Origin: Plotosus lineatus
Taxonomy: Eukaryota; Chordata; Actinopteri; Siluriformes; Plotosidae
Assembly: GCA_024760905.1 (NCBI GenBank)
Contig: CM045737.1
Coordinates: 16,098,726 to 16,162,725 of the forward strand
Direction: 5' to 3'
Length of the DNA: 64,000 bases
Under the pieces are notes generated by a model. It was not told the origin of the DNA, did no database searches, and was given only the letters and a program-made list of their open reading frames with translations. This document shows, in pieces, positions 10,906 through 22,949 of this stretch. The translations under genes and the position numbers were made by a program. Position 1 is the first letter of the stretch; each line of letters starts with the position of its first letter.

Positions 10906-11860
10906 ATTGGTAAAACTTAATTATATAGCAGTTCAAGAGTCTAAAATACAAGATACTTCCCAAGAAAATACACCTCTGGTATTTATGCTGATGCTCCATG
11001 ACTGCCTGGTTTAGGTTTTTTGAGAGAAAGAATTATTATTTGGCCTAAATTGTATGAATGTGAACAGGACGTTCTGGTATTGCATGGTATAATTATTTCA
11101 CATGGAGTTGCTGTTTTGTGTTTACTTGTGTATCACTTTATGCTTTCATTTCAATGACTTTGTTTGTGTGTGATTGATATTTCTTGATTTTTTGATAAGT
11201 TCTTGATATTTTGAGAGTCTGTTTCACTGAATGTTTCCTTTTGTCTAACATTGAAATGCCAAGCAATGGCAATGCGATGTGCGGTGGTGGCTTTGTAATT
11301 GACATAATCCCACTGAGCAGCAGGGAGCAACGATGTAAAGCTGTAACCTTTTATTGGTAAACAATTTCTTCAAACAAGTTCTTCGAGGAGAAAGTTTTAG
11401 AGTTTTTGCCAAAAACTGATGTCCAGTTTATCGAAATCCACAGCAGTCCATTCTACACAAAGGATCCCTTTAGAAAAGCACAGTTTTCTCAATTTGAATG
11501 CATGCTCTTATTGATTTCTTTTCCTCACTGCATTATGACTAATGTGAGGCATAGGTTACATCTGAACTGAATTACTTTGTATACAGTTCCCAGTTTTGCT
11601 CTCTGCTATCTTTTATATACAACAATATGGGCAGGCACGCAATGTAGAGTTTAGATAACAATTTAATGCTGTAGCCATAAATGCTTGATTTTAAACCCTT
11701 CACATTTCAAATATGACTATTTTTTTTTGTAATTCAGTTCTGCAGCATCTAATAAAAATGAATTTATGTACTTTATTGATGATATATGTGTATCTTAATT
11801 AGTGCAACCTTTTAACCTGGGCTTTGATATGTGGATATATTAACTGATATGCATTTACAA
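10906..11860. other. Unique AT-rich DNA, no gene seen
   Basis: No recognised repeat or credible open frame. Confidence 0.5.
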
Positions 11861-11861
11861 T

Positions 11862-12187
11862 ATTGGGTAGCACAGTGGCATAGTGGTTAGCACGACCGCC
11901 TCACAGCAAAAAAGTTCTGGGCATTTCTTTGTAGTTTTCATGTTCTCTGCATGCTTGTGTGGGTTTCCTCTACGTACTCTAATTTCCTTCCACAGTCCAA
12001 CTTCATAAAGATTAAACTAAATGGCTGTTTCAAATTGCCCATGGATGTGGATGTGAGTGTGTACGGTTGTATGTGTTGGCCCTGCCACGGTCTAGCAAGC
12101 TGTTCACGGTAGACCCAGGTTTTGCCCGGTGTCAGCTGAGATAGGCACAGATTCTTCATGATCCTAGCAGTAGGGTTAAGCATTTCG
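11862..12187 (+). mobile_element. tRNA-headed SINE, family B
   Basis: The head is GGGTAGCACAGTGGCATAGT then GGTTAGCACGACCGCCTCAC. The body has CATGTTCTCTGCATGCTTGT and the tail GTCAGCTGAGATAGGCACAG then GGGTTAAGCATTTCG. The B box is partly lost. Confidence 0.8.
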
Positions 12188-13315
12188 TCAAATAATTGAT
12201 TGCTTGATTTACAATATCAGTCTGGGCTGGGTTTATTCCTTGTATTTGGATTAAATGACTTTGTGGTTCTGTAAGAACAACTGTTGTAAATCAAGTTGTG
12301 ATTTTTCACCCACGTAGAGCTATGAGGCGAGTGAGTTCATGTGCTCAGTTGTTCATGCTGCTAATGGGTGAGGAATGCACAAATTATTGGAGCTTAGATA
12401 TTAGGAATGTGAATTTAACCATGCATATGTGTAATTAAGTTCAAGTATAATAGTACAGACGCTCCCCGACGGCCGAACGTAAGTTGAAAGTGAGCGCAAG
12501 TTGTTACAGTGACGTATGACACTCATACTGTACTATACATCCATAAATACCATTACCGTATCTCATAAAACACTCCTAAATCAATTATTATGAATATAAC
12601 ATTGTAAAATAATATCAAATATATCAAACATTATCAACATTAATTTCAAATAAATTAAATTCAAGCAAAATAATTTCAAATAGATACATTTTAATCAAAT
12701 TCACTCATCAAATATCAAATACAGTATCAAATATAACCTTTAACATTCTCTATGATGCGATCTTTCTGTTTGTAAATGGTTCCGATGGTCGACAGATGGT
12801 CACTTTACATGAAGCTGAGTCGAGTCACATTCCATGAAGCTTAAAACAGCCAATCAACGCTTACAATATGTGAGGTGCTCAACACCGAAAGTAGTTTACT
12901 TTTTGTGCTTGAGACGGCGCGGGTTATACGGACTTCTGGTGTTTTAAGTGAACAAGGGTGCCATTGAATACTGGTTTAGTACTCAGCCTGCACTGATGTG
13001 AATCACCAACAGAACGGAGAGTTCTCTTTCTTTTCTGGATTCAGGTTTTCATTCATTTTACAACTCTCTTTGCTTAACTGAGTATGTATGGTAGATTGTG
13101 CTGATCCGAGCAGATAGTTAATTCATCTCTGTGTATGAGACTTGCATCCATGCTAGTAGGCTTACGCTTCTGACCAACCATATTTGCTTATGGTTACAAA
13201 AGTCCGCAAAAACAGTGTAAACACAAAGATCACAGAGACGACGTCTTAACACAAGGGTAACATGCTATATAACTTAGTTTTATATATATATATATATATA
13301 TATCTGTCTGTCTTC

Positions 13316-13564
13316 CTTTCAGCATTTTCCCTTTTTACTCAGAAATCGCCACAGCGAATCATCTGATTCGCACATTTGATTTGGCAGAGGTTTTTTACGT
13401 CGGATGCCCTTCCTGTCACAACCCTTTTTAGCAAGGGACAGAAACACGCTGACGACTTTGCAGCCTACTCTTTACGAAAGTCAGCAACGGTTCTTTTACA
13501 TGCCTCTCACCATAGACAGTGAGAGACATGGCCCGCCTTTGTTAACCCAGTTAGCTGCAATGGG

Positions 13565-13570
<6 letters not shown>
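13316..13570 (-). mobile_element. SINE family A with RTE-derived tail, partial
   Basis: Read on the minus strand: the SINE A body, then AAAAGGGTTGTGACAGGAAG (RTE 5' end), then AATCAGATGATTCGCTGTGG (RTE 3' end). The tRNA head is missing; the copy is cut at a TA run. Confidence 0.75.

Positions 13571-13640
<70 letters not shown>
13571..13640. repeat. (TA)n microsatellite
   Basis: About 65 bp of pure TA directly abut the SINE. A shorter TA run lies at 13280-13303. Confidence 0.95.
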
Positions 13641-13642
<2 letters not shown>

Positions 13643-13818
13643 TATATAAACTATGTATATAAAACTGAATTGGGAAGAAGGAGGGGCACGTTCAGTCTGT
13701 CGTTTGCAAACAATGGACGCAGCGTCATTACGTCATTGCATCATTACATCAGCGTAAAAAAAAACCCCATAAAATCGAAAAAACGTAAATTGGATGAACC
13801 CAAGTTGGAGAGCGTCTG

Positions 13819-14377
13819 TAATCTGTAATTATATTGAATTTTTGGTGTACATAATATATGCACATGAGCTTGACAGATCTGACTGTGGGCTTTATTTCTG
13901 AGAGATGCTTTTTCAGTGAAGGTGGATGAATCTCTGTGGATGGAAAGGATGATGAGTCAGTTATGCCTGTTTTCTTTATGTATTTCTTGCCTAAATAATT
14001 CTCAAAAATAGCATCCATGATGTAATTCACTGTTTCATGTTTGCACACTGATTCATTTTTCTTTGGATTGTGTGGCACCGAGGGTCTGCTTTTTTCTGTC
14101 CTTTTCGTAAGACAAGGAAAATTATATTGATTATCTGAGAGGATTTATGTGAGAGGTTCGTGTTATTTGCAGTTGTGAATTTGAAAAGAATTCTAACAAA
14201 CAGATAAACATTATTCAGTATTCAGCAACTGTTTAGGCCAACCTAATTATAAAAACAATCATGTAGCCACCCGAATTATAATAAGACCTTAATATTAACC
14301 AATAATACCAGAAACCACCATATATTACTCTTCAATAAATGTGAGAGCCAAATTTTAAACATATGAATGAAAGATTG
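13819..14377. other. Unique AT-rich DNA, no gene seen
   Basis: The minus-strand open frame at 13749-14078 starts inside this stretch and ends within the pogo-like terminus. It has no recognisable domain and I do not call it. Confidence 0.5.
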
Positions 14378-14708
14378 GTGGCATGGTGGCATAGTGGTCA
14401 CCTGCCTTTCAGTAAGAAAGTCCTGAGTCCTGGGTATTTCGCTATGGAGTTTGTATGTTCTTCATGTGTTTGCATGGGTTTCCTCCAGGTACTCGAGGTT
14501 TCCTCACACAGTCCGAATACATGAACATTACACAAATTGACTGTTCTGAATGTTCTCCATAAGTGAGTGTGAGTGCGAATTTTTGTGTGTGTTGTTCCTG
14601 GGATGGACTGGTGGGCTGTTCAGTATGTACCTGCCTTCATCCCAAGCCCGCTAGAATATGTTCCAGCCTCCCCTTGATCCTAGGATAAAGATCGTCAAAT
14701 GAATAAAT
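14378..14708 (+). mobile_element. tRNA-headed SINE, family B
   Basis: The head GGTGGCATGGTGGCATAGTG is followed by GTATTTCGCTATGGAGTTTG, the GGTTTCCTCCAGGTACTCGA block, and the tail TGGGATGGACTGGTGGGCTG. Diverged but full length. Confidence 0.8.
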
Positions 14709-15161
14709 GTACGATGTATAAATGAATGAATGAAAGATCTTATACTGTGTGCACGGTTTCTATTAATTAATTTGAACTGTTTCGAAGGACATGATCACTC
14801 TTAATCAAGTGGATCTAATTAGCACCAGCACATTGCACAGTATTATTTGTGTGAGGACCTCACTGTATGTGCTCTGTATTTTTTGCTTCTGTTTAGAACG
14901 GCAACACAAATTATAGATGTGGTGTGAAATGGGGTTTGCTAGTGTTGGTCAAATAATTTATAGTTTATTGCCATGGTGAGAATGATAGGAATTGGAGTTC
15001 TGGAGGTTTTTTTTTTTGGATGATTACAAATGTAGATGTGCCATAAAGAAAGCAAAAAACAATTTCTTGTGCCATTTTGACAAATTATAGAACGGTTGTT
15101 AATGGCTGTTGCCATGAAATCAGTCTGACCCTCAGTTATTTAATGTCCTTGGCTTCATTCA
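14709..15161. other. Unique AT-rich DNA, no gene seen
   Basis: No recognised repeat or credible open frame. Confidence 0.5.
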
Positions 15162-15217
15162 TACATACATACATACACACACACACACATACACACACAC
15201 ACTCTCACATACTCACA

Positions 15218-15268
<51 letters not shown>

Positions 15269-15313
15269 CCATCCACACACACATACACACACACACACAC
15301 ACATACATACAAA
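15162..15313. repeat. (CATA)n/(CA)n microsatellite
   Basis: An interrupted CA run directly adjoining the left terminus of a MITE. Confidence 0.95.
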
Positions 15314-15792
15314 CAGGGATGCCTCACTTTCTGCGGTTAATTAGAACCGAGACCCCCTGCAACCGCCAAATTCCACAAAGTAGGATTAACCCCAACCCCT
15401 TGACTGACATATACATGCATGTATGTGTGTATATAATATCAATAATTACACATTCAACACTATAAAGGCGTATAATAAACATTCAAAAATAATGCATAAG
15501 ATGTAAAAAAGATATAAATACACACATAAACATACACGCGCACATATATATGAGTGTGGACCTCACATAAAAATGTAAGTAGTTTTGATGGGGGTTTTGG
15601 GTTGGGGTTTTTTTTGTTTGTTTGTTTGAGGTTTTCTGCATAATTGGCATTGTTTTATGGCACTTTCCTTAAATTTTCCCCAATTGTTCCTTACTTGCCT
15701 TATTTTTTAATTCAATGAATATTTAAAAAAAAAAAAAAGCATGATGTACTGAAGCCGCATGAATTGAAGCACGAAGTAGTGTGGAATCTCTG
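15314..15792 (+). mobile_element. Pogo/Tigger-like MITE (same family as 1-1391)
   Basis: Left end CAGGGATGCCTCACTTTC. Right end GAAGCACGAAGTAGTGTGGA then ATCTCTG, followed by TA. It shares the interior GATGTAAA, GGGTTTTGGGTTG and GCATAATTGGC blocks with the array at the window start. Non-coding. Confidence 0.8.
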
Positions 15793-16162
15793 TACAGTAT
15801 TTTATATATATACACACGTCACGAAAGCGCCATCTCAAAAATTCAAACAATGTGAAAAAGTTGCTCTCCCATTGGCTATCTCCCAACATCCTGCCTCGCT
15901 GGCCTCCCATTGGCTAGGAGGGAGCTGTATCTCCATAATACCCATGATGCAGCTCTCTCCCATTGGCTATTATCGAGCTGCATCTCCAAAATATCCTTGA
16001 TGCTTTTCGATCCATTGTTCTTTCACGGAGTTCTAACACGCGCAAAGGACAGAGTTACTGTTGTTTCGTGAGTTTTTCAAGTGTGCTCATTGCAACTTTA
16101 TTTTTTGGCTCAGGCTTTTAACCTTGCATAAACATTTGTAAGATTATAACTCTGCTAAGAAG

Positions 16163-16236
16163 ACATGGTCAACACACGCACACATACACACACACACGTG
16201 CACACACACACATGCGCGCACGCGCAGACACACCCA

Positions 16237-16289
<53 letters not shown>

Positions 16290-16290
16290 A
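16163..16290. repeat. (CA)n microsatellite with CG interruptions
   Basis: CA runs broken by GTGCAC and CGCGCACGCGC, inside the pogo-like element just before its transposase fragment. Confidence 0.95.
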
Positions 16291-16301
16291 CACACGCATG
16301 T

Positions 16302-16425
16302 GATTCCCGGTGCGAGTGAAAAGAAGAAGCGGGCTCGTGGCATGTGGTTGAGTGATATCGCAAAGGAATATGGCCAAACCTGTCTACCATCGGTACGATA
16401 TTGAAGCAAAAGGAGGCCTTGAAAG
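16302..16425 (+). pseudogene. Tigger/pogo transposase N-terminal fragment
   Basis: The translation contains [14 protein letters not shown], then [10 protein letters not shown], and in a shifted frame [10 protein letters not shown]. These match in order the N-terminal DNA-binding (psq/CENP-B-like) region on the minus strand at 51382-51621, which has VIPSDTEKKK, LSEITKEYGR and TILKQKETLK. A pogo transposase binds its terminal repeats through this helix-turn-helix. The rest of the protein, including the DDE catalytic core, is absent, and at least one frameshift separates the pieces. The expanded CA tract upstream obliterates the start codon. Identification rests on the match to the better copy in this window. 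Confidence 0.7.
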
Positions 16426-16589
16426 GTATACTTTTATAATTTTTAAATGGTTTAGGGGTAGTATTAGGGGCCATGGAACGAATCAGGCCTTTTACATGTA
16501 AAATGCGGTTCAACTTGCGAAAAAAAATCAGGTTACGAAACCACTTCTGGAGCGGATTAATTTTGTAAAGTGAGGTATCACGGTGTGAC

Positions 16590-16593
<4 letters not shown>

Positions 16594-16675
<82 letters not shown>
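16594..16675. repeat. (CA)n microsatellite
   Basis: A CA run joins the preceding pogo element to the next MITE. Confidence 0.95.
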
Positions 16676-16679
<4 letters not shown>

Positions 16680-17074
16680 GATCCCTCACTTTCCACAGTT
16701 AATTAGGACCGAGACCCCCCACGACCAGTAAATTCTGCGAAGTAGGATCAACCCCCCGACTGACGTATACGTAAATGTATATAATATCAATAAATACATT
16801 TTAAATGCCATAAATGCTTACAATAACAACATTTAAAAATAATGCAGAAGATGTAAATAAAATATAAATACACACATACAGACACGCGTGCACGTACTCA
16901 GATGCGCACCTCACAAAAATGTAAGTAGTTTTGATGGGAGGTTTTGGGTTGTTTTTTGTTTGTTTGGGTTTTTTTTTTTGCATAATTGGCCTTGTTTTTG
17001 CGGCATTTTCCTTAACTTTCCCCCTATGCACTGAAGCCACATGAATTGAAGCACGAAGTAGTGAGCGATCCCTC
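16676..17074 (+). mobile_element. Pogo/Tigger-like MITE (family of 1-1391)
   Basis: Left end CAGGGATCCCTCACTTTCC. Right end CACGAAGTAGTGAGCGATCC. The interior carries GATGTAAATAAAATATAAAT and GCATAATTGGCCTTG. Non-coding. Confidence 0.85.
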
Positions 17075-17089
17075 TATATATTATATTAT

Positions 17090-17253
<164 letters not shown>

Positions 17254-17548
17254 AGGTCAGGTAAAGTCCGTGGGCTTTTTACACCCAAGCCATAGTGCTT
17301 ATCCGTGGTTTCTGTAGCGTGAAGAAACTAGGAGTTCAACTCCTCCTGGATGGGATGCTAGTCCATCGAAGGTTACCTACCCAGTATATTTTCACTGGTA
17401 CCCATTTATAGTGCTGGGTGAATAGAGGCACACGTGTGGTTAAGACCTTGCCCAAGGGTCTTAGCACAGTGAGGATCTCAGTGGGATTTGAACTCACAAC
17501 CTCCCGATCATGACCGCAGCACCCCCTAACCACTACACCACTGGCCCT
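17254..17548 (-). mobile_element. tRNA-headed SINE, family C
   Basis: On the minus strand the head reads AGGGCCAGTGGTGTAGTGGT, with B box GTGAGTTCAAATCCCACTG. The body has GGGCAAGGTCTTAACCACA and the tail GATGGACTAGCATCCCATCC, ending in AAAGTCCACGG-type sequence. A second copy lies at 59226-59520. Confidence 0.85.
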
Positions 17549-17563
17549 GGGTGTGTGTGTGTG

Positions 17564-17639
<76 letters not shown>

Positions 17640-17640
17640 C
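17549..17640. repeat. (TG)n/(TA)n microsatellite
   Basis: TG, then about 65 bp of TA, then TG. It flanks the SINE on its tRNA-head side. Confidence 0.95.
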
Positions 17641-17711
17641 GATGTCCGTGTGTTTTCCTTTAATTTAAACTTAATGTGTGATTTAGAAGTACATACATAG
17701 TATTGTTAAAT

Positions 17712-17870
17712 ATAGGCTCTGCAATGGTCGACGAGTAATTCAGGGTGTACCCCATCTTCGTGCATTGTCAAGTGAGATTGGTTTCAAGCCTGCCTACTAC
17801 CGTAGTAGGGTTAAGCAGTTTGCCGATTTTCTGGGCCACCCAGTAAATGCTAATATTTCAATTTTCTTTA
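17712..17870 (+). mobile_element. SINE family B tail fragment
   Basis: Only the 3' part is seen: CTGCAATGGTCGACGAGTAA, GGGTGTACCCCATCTTCG and GGGTTAAGCAGTTTGC. Confidence 0.6.
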
Positions 17871-18603
17871 CCTGTTAAGATTCCTATAAAATATTTATGC
17901 TTACAATTTTGTGCTGTTGTTTGTTATCGAGTCGTCCTTATTTTCCTCCTCACTGCATGCTAACTCCATTATCTGCAGTTGTGCTCTACTGTGTCATCCC
18001 TCACAATGATTCACTGCAGCTTGCCTTTTTTGGAGCACATATCAGTGAGTATTCGATCCACAGCTATGTGTTATTCAAATTACATATTGATTGATTCTTA
18101 AAAATGGTCTGCACTTCCAGTTCCAGATCTATTCGAGCCTGAGATCACATTCTCTTCTCTTCATTTCTTGTTTCCTACACACTTGCTATTAACGTCTGAT
18201 TGCTGACTTTACTATTTACAGTGTACTGCCAAAAGACAGAAGCAATACATAATGCGGACAAAAACTAAATGTTATAATGGTTCACGAACGGCGGAGCTCC
18301 CCGGCTGGGAGTCCCGCTTCTAAAAAGTTTTTCCGATAGAAAAATTTCAAACTTTAACTGAAAATTTAGCAGCGTGATTGCTGAAGTTTCCAGGACCATG
18401 GGTGGAAAGTTTTCGGTGGACGAATTTACGTCAACAGCACGGACGATGGCCATTTAACAGTGAATGGAATGGTTGCTTCCTAGACGGCGATGTCGCAGAG
18501 TTCTCGGAGTCAAATTGTTTCTTTGTCCGTTTTAAATGTTGTTTTTGTTTGTTTGTTTTTTTTGTTTTTTTTTTGCACTATGCTCGTCTATGACCGTGCG
18601 ACC
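17871..18603. other. Unique DNA, no gene seen
   Basis: There is a somewhat GC-richer patch at 18285-18500, but no recognised domain in any frame. A T-rich tract lies at 18540-18575. Confidence 0.45.
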
Positions 18604-19262
18604 CTACTACAGCTATGAGAACACAGTCCTTTTGGACATTTAGAACTGAGCATGCTCATCTCCTATCCTGAGCTAATATGTTACCGCAGCTCAATGCTAG
18701 CTGCACCCCGGATAACAATAAACCCAGGTGGAGACGCGGTAGGCGAGGAGGGGCTGAACGAAGACTCCGGCGCTTGGTTAGCAGTGGAAGGTTAGCACTC
18801 TCGGTCATACTGCTGGAAAATGTTCAGTCTCTGAGAAACAAGATGGACGAGCTTCATGCTCAGATTGCAGCGCAGAGGGATGTACAGGACTGCTCCATGC
18901 TGTTTCTGTAAAACATGGCTTGAGGAGAGTTCACCCGATGAGGTGACTACACCAGCCGGCTACACAGCCTTCAGAGAGGACCAGAGCGCAGTGGCTAGCA
19001 ACAAGAATTGCAGTGGAAGAACGGAGGATTCTCATTAAATAAACCTGGTGTACTGACTGACTGTAGATTATCTCTAAACCTTGCTCTGAGAATGGCGATC
19101 ATCTAACTTTGAAGTTGCGGCCATTTTGATTACCCAGAAAACTGTTCATTTTTTTCCCCCAACAAAACAATGGGTACAGTGCAATATAAACATAATTATA
19201 ATATAATATCATATAATCGAGTGCAATTTCGTTTATTGCGGTTATCTACTGATTTATTTATT

Positions 19263-19293
<31 letters not shown>

Positions 19294-19526
19294 CATCATA
19301 ATTTTATTTTTATTACTTTTGTTGTTATTATTGTATTGTTTGCTGGGTCTGTGTAAGGTCCTTTTAGCTATAGAATTTTTGTGTGTTTATTTTATAGCAG
19401 TTTGTGTGTTGTTGGTTTGAGCCTTCTTTTCTGTTTGTAACTTGACTCCTTGAACAACCGCACAAGAATTCGTGTGTGTGTGTAAAAAACACAAATGGCT
19501 ATTAAAAATCCTGAATCCTGAATCCT
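18604..19526 (+). mobile_element. Internally deleted CR1/L2-type LINE
   Basis: The start of the endonuclease ORF (18678-19020) is followed almost at once by a 3' untranslated region with (TTA)n and a terminal (AATCCTG)n repeat at about 19506-19526. Reverse transcriptase is missing, so the copy keeps its ends but lacks the middle. Confidence 0.65.
18678..19037 (+). pseudogene. LINE endonuclease N-terminal remnant
   Basis: The frame opens with a basic leader (RWRRGRRGGAERRLRR), then LLENVQSLRNKMDELHA, then (after a frameshift near 18905) KTWLEESSPDE and a YTAFREDQSA block. This is the start of an APE-type endonuclease of CR1/L2 LINEs, where the NVQSLRNKMDEL block contains the first catalytic Asn and KTWL precedes the catalytic Glu region. 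The matching minus-strand copy at 63434-63733 shows NVRAIANKTEEL and SETWLNELTPT. Here a stop falls in the codon after MLFL, and nothing beyond about 120 residues survives. It cannot make an active enzyme. Confidence 0.7.
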
Positions 19527-19974
19527 GGCTTGAGCATATATCCACATTTATTCATCTCGCTCATGGCTGTGGAGAATCTGTAGTCTCTCCCAGGTTCCTT
19601 AAATGTGAGGCATTGATACACTGTGGCTGAGACACCCATCTATCACGAAGCACCATGCTCATATTCTTTGGATCTCTGTTTGACACGAGCTTGGTTTATC
19701 ATGGTTATATCAGAATCAGCACTGAACACAAGCACAGATCACTACATGTGGTTATGTTCACAGTCAATCAGTTACTAACTGTATCCGTCTGGACTCATTC
19801 ATCTCCACATTTAAAAGCACCCTCACCACACTGCACACGGTATTTGTTTAACCTGACATACCAAGCCTTCTGTTTTTAATCATAGCACAATTCATATTCT
19901 CTTCATTTTTACTTCCTTTGTCAATATGTTTTAGATGTAATATGTACTTTGCATTTGATCTTCTGTTCTTTTCG

Positions 19975-20298
19975 GTTGTTCCTTTTTTCTCAGGGGTTGC
20001 GACAGCGAATTGATGGTCTGCAACAAGTATTCGATTTGGCATAGGTTTTTACGTCAAATGCCCTTCTTGACACAACCCTTTAGAAAGGGACAGAAACACG
20101 CTGATGGCTTTGCAGCTACTGTTGTCGAAAGTCAGCAATGGTTCTTTTACATGCCTCTCACCATAGACAGTGAGACACATGGCCCGCCTTTGATAACCCA
20201 GTTAGCTGCACTGGGGAAACAGTGACAACCTTGTGGAGAGCGGGACTCGAACCCCCAACCTTACGATCAGCGATCCAGCACCTTATACCACTTTACAA
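19975..20298 (-). mobile_element. SINE family A with RTE-derived tail
   Basis: Minus strand, 5' to 3': head with B box GGTTCGAATC-like complement (GGGACTCGAACCCCCAACC on plus), SINE A body, then AAAGGGTTGTGTCAAGAAGG, CCAAATCGAATACTTGTT, and CAATTCGCTGTCGCAACCCC. The last two segments match the 5' and 3' ends of the RTE LINEs. Essentially complete. Confidence 0.8.
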
Positions 20299-20714
20299 AG
20301 TACTTTACATTTGACATTGCTGGTTATTTTTAATTTAAAAAGGAAGAAAGGAAACAAAGAATTGTATGCACACTCCATATTTAAAAAAAAATAGACAGTA
20401 CCAGCCAAAATTTTGGACACATCTACTTCAGTTATAACGAGTCGGTGTCCAGATTTTTGATGGCACGGTATGTTAGAACAGTTGTTATAAACAGCTGTTC
20501 CCTCACCAGGCTCAGGTTTTTTCCTTCTGCTCAAATTATTCAATAATCCACTGTTCCTATAACCCTGGTATAATTTCTGCTATCAAAGCTGTGATGTGAG
20601 TGCAGTGGGACAGTCATTCAACTTGGAATTTAAGAAAACAGGAACTTGGGAAACATACAACTTGTCTTATGTTATTCCAATAATAAATAAATTATTATAA
20701 ATAGCACATGTCGT
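20299..20714. other. Unique AT-rich DNA, no gene seen
   Basis: No recognised repeat or credible open frame. Confidence 0.45.
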
Positions 20715-20759
20715 TGGTGGCGGCGGCACCCGTACGTCTCGAGAGACGATGGTGTAGCG

Positions 20760-21680
20760 CTATGGTAGGCATTTGTGGGAGTGACTGTAAAGGCCCACCC
20801 TAGAGTGACAGTTTCTTAAACATTTACTGCATACAAAAGGGCTCTGAGGTGCCTTGGAGGCTGCCCTTTCTTTCCTCTTTGCTCTTTTCTCAATTAGCTT
20901 GTTAATTCTGTTGCTTTCAGCTTTGTTGACCGATTCGTTGACAGTGGTCTTCCAGAGTTGTCGTGTTTCAGCAGTGCCTTCCCAGGTGTTGATGTCGATG
21001 CCAGATAATTTCATGTCCCGCTTGCACACGTCCTTGTACCGAAGCTGTGGTCTTCCTGTGCGGCGGGAGCCCTCACTCAGCTCTACATATAACATGTCTT
21101 TAGGGATGCGCTCCTCATCCATTCGCCGTACGTGACCCAACCACCTAAGTCGTCTCTGGCTAAGCAGTAGGAGCAGACTTGGCATGCCAGCATGCTGTAG
21201 CACCTTGGTGTTGGTTACTTTGTCTTGCCATTTTATATGAAATAGATGCCTGAGACAGCAGAGGTGGAAGCTGTTGAGCTGCTTTTCCTGACCAGCGTAC
21301 GTGGACCAGGCCTCACTGCCATAAAGGAGTGTGCCGAGTACGCAGGCCTGGTAGACAGGTAGCTTGGTGTTCTCCGTTAGCTGGGTGTTACTCCATACAC
21401 GCTTGTTCAGCTTGAACATTACTGCGGCGGCTTTCCCGATTCTGCATGAGATCTCTGTGTCAAGAGAGAGAGTGTTGGTGATGGTGGATCCTAGGTAGAT
21501 AAAGGAGTCCACGACCTCAAGCTGCGTGTTATTTATGTTGATGTTCAGGACTGTGTTTGTGCCCTGGGCCAGGAAGATCGTCTTCTTCAGGCTGATGGTC
21601 AGTCCGAAATCATTACAGGCATGAGACAGGCGATTGACTAGCTCTTGAAGACCAGCGTGAACCAGACCAGACCTGGTCAA
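20760..21680 (-). pseudogene. LINE RT thumb and C-terminal zinc finger
   Basis: An open frame of 306 codons, the longest undamaged piece of this LINE. It contains the RT thumb block (VVDSFIYLGSTITNTLSLD), a YQACVLGTLLYGSEAW block, the C-terminal LINE blocks RRLRWLGHVRRMDEERIP and GRPQLRYKDVCKRDMKLSG, a basic linker, and near residues 285-303 a Cys2His2-like finger (FVCSKCLRNC then GLYSHSHKC). Such fingers in LINEs are thought to bind nucleic acid. The first methionine is not a natural start, because the frame continues from the catalytic core in another reading frame (frameshift near 21620-21680). Confidence 0.8.
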
Positions 21681-22928
21681 ACCAAACCAGACCAGAATCA
21701 GTGTGGGACATCAATACAGCGTCATCCGCGAACAGCATCTCGCGGATGAAGACCTGCCTCATCTTCGTCTTAGCGCGCAGTCGAGCTATGTTAAACAATT
21801 TTCCATCTGATCTGGTGTGGATATGGATCGCTTCCTCAGTGTCAGAGAAGGCATACTGAAGAAGCATCGAGAAGAATATCCAAAAGAGTGTTGGCGCTAG
21901 GACGCAGCCTTGCTTCACACCACTGCTCACTGGGAAGGCTTCAGAAGTCCCACCATTGAAACAGACTGTGCTGTGCATGTCCTCGTGAAAGGCGGTCACG
22001 ATTTGGAGTAACCTTTGAGGACATCCAATCTTCTGCAGGAGGCTGAAGAGTCCGCTTCTGCTGACCAGGTCGAATACTTTAGTCGGGTCTATGAAGGCAA
22101 TGGACAGGGGCTTCTGCTGCTCCCGACACTTCCTTGCAGTTGACAAAGTGAGATCATATCGACTGTGGATCGGCCTGCCCTGAAACCACACTGCGATTCT
22201 GGGTCCACCCGGGAAGCAAGAATCTGAAGGTGAGTAAGGATGACACAAGCAAAGACTTTCCCTATGATGCTAAGGAGGGAGATGCCATGGTAGCTGTTAC
22301 AGTCCCTGCAGTCGCCCTTGTTTTTGTAGAGGGTTACAATGTTTGCATCGCGCATGTCCTGGGGGATGAACCCTTCCTCCCAGCATAAGCACAGCAGCTC
22401 ATGGAGGTGCTGCAGGAGTGCTGGCTTGCCACTCTTCAAGACTTCAGGAGGGATGCCATCCTTTCCAGGGGCTTTTCCACAGGACAGACAATTAATGGCT
22501 TTGCCCAGTTCGTGCACTGAAGGCAGGTAAGTCAGATCCTTCATGACAGGTAAATTTGGCAGGGCATTTAATGCTGCATCGGTCACCACATTCTTGGTTG
22601 TGTACAGTTCCAGGTAATGTTCCACCCAGCGTTCAAGCTGCTTGCCTTGGTCCGTGATCACCTCCCCGGTCTTGGTCTTGAGGGGTGCAGTCTTAATTGT
22701 AGTTGGGCCAGTAGCTGTCTTGATGCAATTGTACATGGCCATTGCATTGCCAGTGTCAGCTGCCATCTGGATCTTGCTGCAGACGTTCAGCCAGAAGTCG
22801 TTAGCACAACAGTGGGCTGTTTGCTGGGCCTTGTTTCGTGCAGCTTTGAGGGTGTTGTGAGTACTGGGACTGGGGTTTTGCTTGTAGGCTAGGAGGGCCT
22901 CCCTCTTGGCTTCTGTCACAGGCAGCAT
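21613..22928 (-). pseudogene. LINE reverse transcriptase core (frameshifted)
   Basis: Two overlapping frames carry the palm. The upstream one (22928-22089) has a linker rich in KAARNKAQQ, then CGKAPGKDGIPPEVLKSG, NIVTLYKNKGD, and GISLLSIIGKVFACVIL, QCGFRAGRSTVDMI. The downstream one (22248-21613) has IAFIDPTKVFD with the first catalytic Asp, VKQGCVLAPTLF, and MLFADDAVLMSH with the Asp-Asp pair intact. The frame changes near 22090-22200. All hallmark motifs of a LINE reverse transcriptase are in order, so the copy decayed by frameshift and not by loss of domains. Confidence 0.8.
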
Positions 22929-22949
22929 CTCCTCCCAGTGAGCCTCGTA

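Larger units (their letters stand above)
12456..13818. mobile_element. Pogo/Tigger-like element with nested SINE
   Basis: The left end CAGACGCTCCCCGAC and the right end TTGGAGAGCGTCTG are inverted repeats, each flanked by TA. The longer ends continue as CGAACGTAAGTTG on the left and AAACGTAAATTGG on the right. No transposase frame remains. The interior at about 12866-12988 is homologous to the arms of the foldback element at 30560-30806. A SINE and TA microsatellites are inserted near 13.3-13.6 kb. Confidence 0.8.
15812..16590 (+). mobile_element. Pogo/Tigger element, truncated copy
   Basis: The 5' part has repeated CTCCCATTGGCTA motifs (inverted CCAAT boxes) as in the copies at 26716 and 51103. 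A transposase fragment follows, and then the right end with GTAAAGTGAGGTATCACGG. The left terminus is missing and a CA microsatellite has expanded in the middle. Confidence 0.75.

Noticed and set aside
21100..22900. Plus-strand frames such as 20854-21135 and 22617-22892.
   Set aside because: Antisense of the LINE reverse transcriptase on the minus strand.
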